Origin: Deltaproteobacteria bacterium
GTDB lineage: Bacteria > Desulfobacterota > Desulfobacteria > C00003060 > C00003106
Direction: 5' to 3'
Length of the DNA: 10,892 nt
Assembly (NCBI GenBank): GCA_019314005.1
Contig: JAFDAE010000145.1
Location: 1-10,892, forward strand
A program made the translations under genes and the position numbers. Positions 5,249-10,838 of this stretch are shown piece by piece (position 1 is the first letter of the stretch; every line of letters starts with the position of its first letter). Under the pieces are notes generated by a model, which worked only from the letters and a program-made list of their open reading frames with translations, was not told the DNA's origin and ran no database searches.

Positions 5249-5283
5249 TAAGTTTTAACTACACAGGAATGGATGTAAGAGCT

Positions 5284-6069
5284 ATGAACATATTAGTCTT
5301 TATTAAACAGGTGCCGTATGCCAAGGAGGTTCGTTTAGACCCCAAAACCCATACCTTGATACGGGATGGGGTTGAGTCGATCATTAATCCTTATGACATG
5401 TATGCAATTGAAGAGGGACTTAGGCTGAAAGAGTCTCATGGAGGAAAGGTCACCGTTATGACTATGGGGCCTCCGCAGGCTGAAGAAGCCCTGAGGGATG
5501 CGCTTTCATATGGCGTTGATGACGCTGTCCTTTTAAGTGATCGCGCATTTGCGGGAGCGGATACGTTGGCCACTTCTTATACATTGGCCATGGGTGCAAA
5601 GAATCTGAGAGACTTTGACCTTATTCTTTGCGGCAAGCAGGCTGTGGATGGTGATACAGGCCAGGTTGGTCCGGGTATGGCGGTTCGTCTTGATATCCCC
5701 TATGTTACATATGTTCGCAAGATCAGAAGCGTTGATGATGGGACGATGCGTGTTGAGCGTATTATGGATGATGGTTATGAAGTTATCGATGTTCCACTTC
5801 CTGCACTTCTTACCGTGGTTAAAGAGATCAATGAGCCTCGTGTCCCTTCTCTGAAAAACAAGATGCGGGCCAAGAAACAATCGATTGCCGTATGGGGCGC
5901 GGCCGATATCGGGGCAACTACCGCGAGATTAGGGTTGGCCGGTTCCGCCACGCAGGTAACCGATGTTTTTAAACCGGAACGAAAAAGCAACTTAGAATGG
6001 CTGGAAGGTTCAGTGGGGGAACAGGTGGACGCTCTGGTTGATTGTTTGCAGAAACTTAAGGTCGGATAG
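5284..6069 (+). CDS. etfB: Electron transfer flavoprotein, beta subunit
   Basis: A 261-residue EtfB starting MNILVFIKQVPYAKEV, the usual family N terminus. It forms a soluble heterodimer with EtfA that shuttles electrons between acyl-CoA dehydrogenases and further carriers. Motifs seen are NPYDMYAIEEGLRLKE (35-50), MGPPQAEEALRDALSYG (61-77), LLSDRAFAGADTLATSY (83-99) and CGKQAVDGDTGQVGPG (116-131), the nucleotide-binding loop. The SDRAFAGADT and VDGDTGQVGPG wording is that of anaerobic, often bifurcating ETFs. The frame is open further upstream to 5191, but those 31 codons are encoded by the inserted 95-bp element and its flank, so they are probably not translated. An ATG at 5269 is an alternative, with AGGAA just upstream, while the chosen ATG has a weak ribosome site. 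etfA follows after 225 bp, unusually far. Confidence 0.95.
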   Translation: MNILVFIKQVPYAKEVRLDPKTHTLIRDGVESIINPYDMYAIEEGLRLKESHGGKVTVMTMGPPQAEEALRDALSYGVDDAVLLSDRAFAGADTLATSYTLAMGAKNLRDFDLILCGKQAVDGDTGQVGPGMAVRLDIPYVTYVRKIRSVDDGTMRVERIMDDGYEVIDVPLPALLTVVKEINEPRVPSLKNKMRAKKQSIAVWGAADIGATTARLGLAGSATQVTDVFKPERKSNLEWLEGSVGEQVDALVDCLQKLKVG

Positions 6070-6076
6070 GGAACAA

Positions 6077-6118
6077 AGACAGAAGTCAGAAGACAGAGGT
6101 CAGAAGGCAGAAGACAAA
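6077..6118 (+). repeat. Six imperfect 7-bp tandem repeats (AGACAGA type)
   Basis: Directly after etfB the sequence reads AGACAGA, AGTCAGA, AGACAGA, GGTCAGA, AGGCAGA, AGACAAA with no gaps. It runs into the A-stretch of the following hairpin. Confidence 0.85.
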
Positions 6119-6161
6119 AAATCGCGCCTCAAGATTTTTGCGAGGTTGTCGATTTTTTTTG
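6115..6161 (+). terminator. Rho-independent terminator-like hairpin between etfB and etfA
   Basis: CAAAAAATCG (6115-6124) pairs with CGATTTTTTTTG (6150-6161), and CCTC (6127-6130) pairs with GAGG (6142-6145). A run of eight T bases ends the stem, and the A-run on the other side would make it work in both directions. If active it would reduce etfA relative to etfB. Confidence 0.6.
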
Positions 6162-6294
6162 TTGTCATTTTCCGCAAGAACTGGTAAGAAAAGTAAATGT
6201 AGTAAAACGTATAGTTCTGACAACCAATTGTAATATATATCAATTGTTGTGGCTAATATAGTCATATAGTAAGGGGAGAAAAAGTAATTCTGTC

Positions 6295-7497
6295 ATGATA
6301 TTGTTTGATCCGGAAAAATGCACAGGATGCGGATCGTGTTTGGATATTTGTCCCACGGATGCGATCGAATTGATAGATGAAAAAGCGGTTATCAATGAAG
6401 ATGAATGCCAGTTATGTGGTTCTTGTGAAGCCGCATGTGAAACCGGGGCTATCACCATAGAATCGGAGGAGTCCGAAGAAAAGGGTGAAAGCGGTGTCGA
6501 TCTTTCCCAATATAGAGGAGTGTGGATCATTGCGGAGCAACGAAAGGGATGCATGGCTTCGGTTGTATATCAGTTGTTGGGAAAAGGACGTGAGTTGGCC
6601 GATGCTTTGGATGTACCGCTTGCCGTAGTGGTTATCGGCTTTGACATGCGCGATCAGGTAGAATCGCTTGCCGGATACGGAGCCGACACCGTTTATTATA
6701 TTAATCATTCCGATTGTGCCGACTTCAATGATGAATTATATACTGATATTTTAGTTGATATAATCAATAAATACAAACCGGAAATTGTTTTGAGCGGCGC
6801 CACCGCCATAGGACGTTCACTGATTCCGGGGGTTGCCACCCGGCTCGAAACAGGACTTACCGCTGACTGCACCCAATTGGAAATAGACCCTGAAAAGAAT
6901 TTGTTGTTGCAAACGCGTCCAGCCTATGGTGGACATATCATGGCCACTATTGTATGCCCGAATCACAGACCCCAAATGGCGACCGTCCGGCCCAATGTAA
7001 TGAAAAAGCCGCAAGTCAATCCGGATGCTCAGTCTGAGATCGTGGAAATTCCATTTGACCCAAGCGCCTATTCTATCCGTACGAAGCTCGTAGAACATAT
7101 TTGCGAGGGCGAAGGAGAAGGGACTTTGCTGTCAGATGCGGATATTGTGGTAGCCGGAGGGCGGGCGTTAAAAAATACTGAAAATTTTGAGCTGATACGG
7201 ACCCTTGCCGGCCTTTTGGGCGGAGCGGTTGGCGCTTCCAGACCGCCGATCGACTCGGAATGGATGCCGTATCGTCATCAGATAGGTCAGACAGGGAAGA
7301 CAGTCTGTCCGAAGCTGTATATAGCATGCGGTATTTCAGGAGCGGTGCAGCACCTTGTCGGCATGGAATCTTCCGAGGTCATCGTGGCGATCAATAAAGA
7401 TCGGTCTGCCCCCATCTTTGAGGTGGCAACATATGGTATTGAAGGGGATATATTTGAGGTCCTTCCGGCATTGATAAAACGTTTAAAAGAGAGGTAG
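6295..7497 (+). CDS. etfA: Electron transfer flavoprotein, alpha subunit with N-terminal 2x[4Fe-4S] ferredoxin domain
   Basis: A 400-residue EtfA, longer than the usual 310-330 because of an N-terminal ferredoxin domain. Cysteines C9, C12, C15, C19 (CTGCGSCLDICP) and C38, C41, C44, C48 bind two [4Fe-4S] clusters. An acidic linker (about 56-68) leads to the EtfA N domain (GVWIIAEQRKG, 75-85). The C-terminal FAD domain follows: AGGRALKNTENFELI (287-301), GASRPPIDSEWMP (313-325), QIGQTGKTVCPKLYIACGISGAVQH (329-353) and VAINKDRSAPIFEVATYGIEGD (364-385). Ferredoxin-fused EtfA is known from the bifurcating caffeyl-CoA reductase (CarE) and lactate dehydrogenase complexes of anaerobes, where the clusters pass electrons to or from ferredoxin. 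With etfB and the upstream dehydrogenase it probably forms one complex. GGGGAG lies 16 bp upstream of the ATG, farther than usual; no other in-frame start fits. fabG begins 4 bp after its stop. Confidence 0.95.
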   Translation: MILFDPEKCTGCGSCLDICPTDAIELIDEKAVINEDECQLCGSCEAACETGAITIESEESEEKGESGVDLSQYRGVWIIAEQRKGCMASVVYQLLGKGRELADALDVPLAVVVIGFDMRDQVESLAGYGADTVYYINHSDCADFNDELYTDILVDIINKYKPEIVLSGATAIGRSLIPGVATRLETGLTADCTQLEIDPEKNLLLQTRPAYGGHIMATIVCPNHRPQMATVRPNVMKKPQVNPDAQSEIVEIPFDPSAYSIRTKLVEHICEGEGEGTLLSDADIVVAGGRALKNTENFELIRTLAGLLGGAVGASRPPIDSEWMPYRHQIGQTGKTVCPKLYIACGISGAVQHLVGMESSEVIVAINKDRSAPIFEVATYGIEGDIFEVLPALIKRLKER

Positions 7498-7501
7498 TAT
7501 T

Positions 7502-8251
7502 GTGGGAGACGAAAAAAAACGGGTTGTAGTGGTTACCGGTGGTTCAAGAGGGATTGGTCGGTGTATTGAGCTTCGGTTTGCCGAACCGGATACAAAGATA
7601 ATATTTAACCATTATGACCCGGATGATGAGGCCGCCAACGAAACCATAAAGCTCGTTGCAAAGGAAGGTGGGACCGCTATTGGGTACAAGGTAAATGTGG
7701 CTTCTTCATCCGAGGTGAATGATTTTTTCAAAAAGATTATGGATGAAGAGGGAAGGATCGACGTCTTAGTAAACAACGCGGGGATTACTATGGACGCCAT
7801 TCTTGTTCGTATGACGGAAGCAGCCTGGGATCGTGTAATTGATATAAATCTTAAAGGGGCTTTTCTCTGCACACAGGCTGCGGCCAAGGTAATGATGAAG
7901 CAGCGATCCGGGTGCATCATTAATATCGCATCGGTGGTTGGCGCCATGGGAAACGCGGGCCAGGCGAATTACGTCGCATCCAAAGCAGGACTGATAGGGT
8001 TGACAAAAACCGCGGCAAAGGAACTCGCCGCACGCGGTGTTCGAGTCAATGCCATTGCTCCGGGTTTTATAGATACTGAAATGACGGCAAAACTTTCAGA
8101 AAAAGTGAAAGATGCCATGGTGGAACAGATACCATTCAAAAAAATGGGACTACCGGAAGATGTTGCCGGAGCAGCGGCCTTTTTGGCTTCAGAGGACGCG
8201 TCCTATATCACTGGTCAGGTGATTCATGTAAACGGTGGTATGTATATGTAA
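7502..8251 (+). CDS. fabG: 3-oxoacyl-[acyl-carrier-protein] reductase
   Basis: A 249-residue short-chain dehydrogenase/reductase that reduces 3-ketoacyl-ACP to 3-hydroxyacyl-ACP with NADPH in type II fatty-acid synthesis. The cofactor motif TGGSRGIG is at 12-19, NNAG at 91-94, and the catalytic set N116, S144, Y157, K161 is complete (IASVVGAMGNAGQANYVASKAG). NAIAPGFIDTEMT and the C-terminal SYITGQVIHVNGGMYM are typical FabG. The start codon is GTG at 7502, preceded by AGAGG inside the end of etfA. This tight 4-bp spacing indicates co-transcription and perhaps coupled translation with etfA. Together with acpP and fabF downstream, the assignment to FabG rather than another SDR is strong. The 270-bp gap to acpP holds two repeat elements. 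Confidence 0.95.
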   Translation: MGDEKKRVVVVTGGSRGIGRCIELRFAEPDTKIIFNHYDPDDEAANETIKLVAKEGGTAIGYKVNVASSSEVNDFFKKIMDEEGRIDVLVNNAGITMDAILVRMTEAAWDRVIDINLKGAFLCTQAAAKVMMKQRSGCIINIASVVGAMGNAGQANYVASKAGLIGLTKTAAKELAARGVRVNAIAPGFIDTEMTAKLSEKVKDAMVEQIPFKKMGLPEDVAGAAAFLASEDASYITGQVIHVNGGMYM

Positions 8252-8268
8252 GATTGTTTGATATAAGT

Positions 8269-8308
8269 GTTGCGGGTTACGAGTTACGGGTTACGAGTTA
8301 CGAGTTTG
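8269..8308. repeat. 7-bp tandem repeats (GRGTTAC type) sharing a 25-bp arm with the 3' element
   Basis: GGGTTAC, GAGTTAC, GGGTTAC, GAGTTAC, GAGTTTG run head to tail from 8274. The first 25 bp (8269-8293) differ by one base from the inverted form of the arm at 10753-10777 and closely match 10641-10665. A weak inverted partner (GCGTAAC) follows at 8330. It is probably an end of the same element family. Confidence 0.72.
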
Positions 8309-8348
8309 AAACACGCAATGCGTAACATTGGTTTTGCATGGCTAAGAT

Positions 8349-8449
8349 CTTTTTCTTAAATTAGCCGCTTTTGGCGGGACTTGTAGCGCAGAGCTTTAGC
8401 TCTGCCATTATGATGCAGGGCTGAAGCCCTGCACTACGTTTAGAAAAAG
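8349..8449. repeat. Double-hairpin element between fabG and acpP
   Basis: GCAGAGC-TTTA-GCTCTGC (8388-8405) and GCAGGGC-TGAA-GCCCTGC (8415-8432) are two perfect 7-bp stems with 4-nt loops, 9 bp apart. GTAG and CTAC flank them, and CTTTTTCT (8349-8356) with AGAAAAAG (8442-8449) form outer inverted ends. A third small stem (CCGC-TTTTG-GCGG) precedes. There is no T-run after it. It may be a mobile repeat and may also shape mRNA processing between fabG and the highly expressed acpP. Confidence 0.7.
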
Positions 8450-8480
8450 GAATTTTCTATACAATTAAATTACGATCTTG

Positions 8481-8503
8481 TCAGAACATAAATTTATTTC
8501 TGA
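8481..8503. promoter_or_regulatory. Near-perfect palindrome upstream of acpP
   Basis: TCAGAA (8481-8486) and TTCTGA (8498-8503) flank the self-complementary ATAAATTTAT, with a single extra C breaking full symmetry. It ends 4 bp before the acpP ribosome site AAGGAGG (8508-8514). It could be an operator for a dimeric regulator or an mRNA hairpin close to the start. The regulator is unknown. Confidence 0.4.
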
Positions 8504-8521
8504 ACTTAAGGAGGATGGAGC

Positions 8522-8749
8522 ATGTCGATGGAAGAAAAGATGAAAAAAATTATTGCGGAACAGTTAAGCGTTTCAGAAGATGAGGTCGTCCTTGGAGCAT
8601 CTTTTGTAGATGATTTGGGCGCAGATTCACTCGATTTGGTAGAATTAATAATGGCTATGGAAGAGGCTTTTGACATAGAAATTCCTGATGAGACTGCTGA
8701 GAAACTAAAAACAGTTCAGGATGCGATTGATTATGTTAATGCAAAGTAA
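8522..8749 (+). CDS. acpP: Acyl carrier protein
   Basis: A 75-residue acyl carrier protein, a small acidic four-helix carrier that holds growing acyl chains on a phosphopantetheine arm. The attachment motif GADSLD is present, with the modified serine at S36. [30 protein letters not shown] is the canonical helix II region, and length is normal. AAGGAGG lies 7 bp upstream of the ATG, a strong ribosome site as expected for an abundant protein. MSM leaves a second ATG at 8528 as a less likely start. It lies between fabG and fabF, the usual order. Directly after the stop comes TAGTGTCTGAACG, resembling the opening of other repeat elements in this window. Confidence 0.97.
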   Translation: MSMEEKMKKIIAEQLSVSEDEVVLGASFVDDLGADSLDLVELIMAMEEAFDIEIPDETAEKLKTVQDAIDYVNAK

Positions 8750-8870
8750 TAAGTAGTGTCTGAACGAAAAGCTACGTTGAGGTGAAATTCGAATTTTGGA
8801 TTTTTCCAACATACATTAACCTTTGCTATGTAAGTTTTTTGTCAAGAAAGTAATATAAGGGAGGTATTCC
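8750..8870. other. acpP-fabF spacer, no gene seen
   Basis: 121 bp. It begins with TAAGTAGTGTCTGAACG, a possible single end of a repeat, and has an AT-rich middle. I see no convincing promoter or terminator. GGGAGGT just before 8871 is the fabF ribosome site. Confidence 0.5.
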
Positions 8871-10112
8871 TTGGACCGCAGGGTTGTAATAACGGGGATC
8901 GGTTTGGTGACGCCCCTTGGCATAGGAAACCAAGAGAGTTGGGATGCACTTTGCAATGGCGAATCAGGGATCGGTGAGATCACGCGCTTTGATACTACTG
9001 ATTTTGAGACCAAGATTGCAGGTGAGGTTAAGGATTTCAATCCGGGGGATTTTATGCCTGCCAAACAGGCACGCCGCATGGATCAATTTATATGTTATGC
9101 TGTAGCCGCTGCTCGTATAGCGTTGGAAGATTCCGGATATGTAGTGAACGGTTCTACTGCTACCAGGATAGGCGTTATGACGGGGTGTGGCCTGGGAGGC
9201 CTCGGCACGATGGAAAAATACCATTCTGCTTTGCTAAAAAGGGGGCCAAAAGGGATCAGCCCGTTTTTTATCCCTATGCTGATTGCAAATATGGCGCCGG
9301 GACAGATATCGATACTGCTCGGGGCAAAGGGGCCGAATAATGCGGTTGTGACAGCGTGTGCTGCCGGCTCTCACGCCATCGGAGACGCCTATCACATTAT
9401 AAAGCGGGGAGCTGCCGACGCAATGATTTCCGGTGGGGTAGAGTCTGTGATAACCCCTCTCGCGGTGGGTGGCTTCAACGCGTTAAAAGCGCTTTCAACC
9501 AGGAACGACGCGCCTAAAAAGGCCTCCAGGCCCTTTGACCGAGACCGTGATGGTTTTGTTATGGCCGAGGGGAGCGGCATGTTAATTTTAGAATCATTAG
9601 AGGGCGCTCTCAAAAGGGATGCCAAGATTTACGCGGAAATTATCGGTTATGGCATGAGCGGAGACGGGTATCACATGACTGCCCCTGCTCCTAACGGTGA
9701 AGGAGCTGCGCGCTGTATGCAAGAAGGATTGAATGATGCCGGGTTGCGGCCTGAGGATATTGATTATATCAATGCTCATGGAACGGCCACTCCATTGAAT
9801 GATTCTAATGAAACCCAGGCGATAAAGACGGTCTTTGGTGACTATAGTTATAAGGTTCCGATAAGTTCTACCAAATCGATGACCGGCCATATGCTGGGAG
9901 GCGCCGGTGGTGTAGAGACAGTGTTCACGGCTTTGACCATTACACACGGTGTTATGCCTCCTACCATTAATCTGGAGAATCCCGATCCCGAATGCGATTT
10001 AGACTACATACCTAACGTGGCACGTAAAAAGGATGTAAAAATTGCCATGTCGAATTCTTTTGGGTTTGGCGGGACAAATGCTACGTTGATACTTAAGAAG
10101 TATAGCGCATAG
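8871..10112 (+). CDS. fabF: 3-oxoacyl-[acyl-carrier-protein] synthase II
   Basis: A 413-residue beta-ketoacyl-ACP synthase of the FabF/KAS II type, which condenses malonyl-ACP with an acyl-ACP to lengthen the chain by two carbons. The catalytic triad is complete: C163 (VVTACAAGSHAIGDA), H303 (NAHGTATPLND) and H340 (STKSMTGHMLGGAGG, with K335). The N terminus RRVVITGIGLVTPLG and C terminus SNSFGFGGTNATLILKK are standard, and the length equals E. coli FabF. The start codon is TTG at 8871, with GGGAGGT 6-7 bp upstream. A serine follows the usual AG where many FabF have an alanine (AAGSHAIG), a mild variation. It follows acpP and precedes rpiB, the conserved delta-type order. No fabH or fabB is in the window. 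Confidence 0.97.
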   Translation: MDRRVVITGIGLVTPLGIGNQESWDALCNGESGIGEITRFDTTDFETKIAGEVKDFNPGDFMPAKQARRMDQFICYAVAAARIALEDSGYVVNGSTATRIGVMTGCGLGGLGTMEKYHSALLKRGPKGISPFFIPMLIANMAPGQISILLGAKGPNNAVVTACAAGSHAIGDAYHIIKRGAADAMISGGVESVITPLAVGGFNALKALSTRNDAPKKASRPFDRDRDGFVMAEGSGMLILESLEGALKRDAKIYAEIIGYGMSGDGYHMTAPAPNGEGAARCMQEGLNDAGLRPEDIDYINAHGTATPLNDSNETQAIKTVFGDYSYKVPISSTKSMTGHMLGGAGGVETVFTALTITHGVMPPTINLENPDPECDLDYIPNVARKKDVKIAMSNSFGFGGTNATLILKKYSA

Positions 10113-10136
10113 GGCAGAGAACAGAGGATAGACGAA

Positions 10137-10222
10137 CATTTGACATTTGGCATTTATCATTTATCATTTAACATTTATCAATGACAGATGACAGATGACA
10201 GATGACAGATGACAGATGAAGG
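10137..10222 (+). repeat. Two adjoining 7-bp tandem repeat tracts at the 5' end of rpiB
   Basis: CATTTGA, CATTTGG, CATTTAT, CATTTAT, CATTTAA, CATTTAT (10137-10178) are followed, after CA, by ATGACAG five times (10181-10215) and ATGAAGG (10216-10222). The second tract runs into the rpiB frame; its last ATG is the only usable rpiB start. Each unit of the second tract contains an ATG, and shifting by 7 bp moves the reading frame by one, so most of these ATGs reach a TGA after five codons (MTDDR). Confidence 0.93.
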
Positions 10223-10605
10223 AGACTGTGAAAAGGTTTCTATTAGACCGTGGCATCGATGTAACAGACATGGGCGCTGACAGTGAGGCGTCTGTCGATT
10301 ATACCGATTTTGGAAGCAAGGTGGCACGAGAAATCTCTGAGGGGAGATTTGAACGGGGGATTCTTATTTGTGGCACCGGCATCGGAATGTCTATGGTGGC
10401 GAATCGATTCAAAGGTGTGCGTGCCGCACTGGCAAACGATCTTTTTTCCGTTATCATGAGTCGCCGCCATAATAATTCGAATATATTAGTCCTTGGCGGT
10501 CGTCTCATCGGGGAGGGCTTGGCGGGCAAATTGGTCGAGACCTGGTTGGAGACCCCCTTCGAAGGTGGGAGGCACCAGGGACGTCTTGAAAAGATGGATT
10601 TTTGA
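10216..10605 (+). CDS. rpiB: Ribose-5-phosphate isomerase B, N-terminally truncated
   Basis: 129 residues matching RpiB/LacAB sugar isomerases, which interconvert ribose 5-phosphate and ribulose 5-phosphate. Present are GILICGTGIGMSMVANRFKGVRAAL with the catalytic C52 (E. coli C66), MSRRHNNSNILVLGGRLIG with H85 (E. coli H99), and FEGGRHQGR (115-123). Missing are the first 14 residues, normally like MKIAIGSDHAGFEL, which form the first beta strand and contribute the D-H pair of the active site. MKETVKRFLLDRG aligns from residue 15 of E. coli RpiB. Upstream, in place of the lost codons, is the ATGACAG heptamer tract with an in-frame TGA at 10210. There is no good ribosome site before the ATG; AAGGAG at 10219 with GTG at 10228 is a weak alternative. 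The product is probably inactive or altered. It lies between fabF and glyA as in relatives. Confidence 0.82.
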   Translation: MKETVKRFLLDRGIDVTDMGADSEASVDYTDFGSKVAREISEGRFERGILICGTGIGMSMVANRFKGVRAALANDLFSVIMSRRHNNSNILVLGGRLIGEGLAGKLVETWLETPFEGGRHQGRLEKMDF

Positions 10606-10640
10606 ATTCCTGTTTTAGATGCAGATGAACGCGGCTATCC

Positions 10641-10777
10641 GTTGCGGGTTGCGCGTTGCGGGTTAGAAAGAGAAGGCGCTAAATTAGGTACGACAATACG
10701 CAGAGTCATTTAATACGTATAATACATTGGAAAAATATGGCATTAGAGCTCGTAACCCGTAACTCGCAACCCGCAAC
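10641..10777. mobile_element. MITE-like inverted repeat unit with heptamer arms
   Basis: The arms at 10641-10665 (opening GTTGCGGGTTGCG) and 10753-10777 (closing CGCAACCCGCAAC) are reverse complements at 23 of 25 positions, with an 87-bp AT-rich spacer. Both arms are themselves 7-bp repeats. Outside them lie AGATGCAGATGAACGCGG (10618-10635) and ATCTGTGTTTATCTGTG with a third ATCTGTG (10788-10814), which look like an outer, degenerate inverted pair with a 10-bp period. The unit fills the rpiB-glyA gap. No flanking duplication was found. Confidence 0.68.
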
Positions 10778-10838
10778 AGTAATTTGTATCTGTGTTTATC
10801 TGTGAAAATCTGTGTCCCAATTTTTATGTTTTAAGATT

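Noticed and set aside
5191..5283. N-terminal extension of etfB
   Set aside because: The codons are encoded by the inserted 95-bp element and its flank (MNVLKILNPEPRNCEPEQ); EtfB homology begins at MNILVFIKQVP.
10137..10222. Heptamer tracts considered as a CRISPR array
   Set aside because: Units are 7 bp, directly adjacent, with no spacers and no cas genes.
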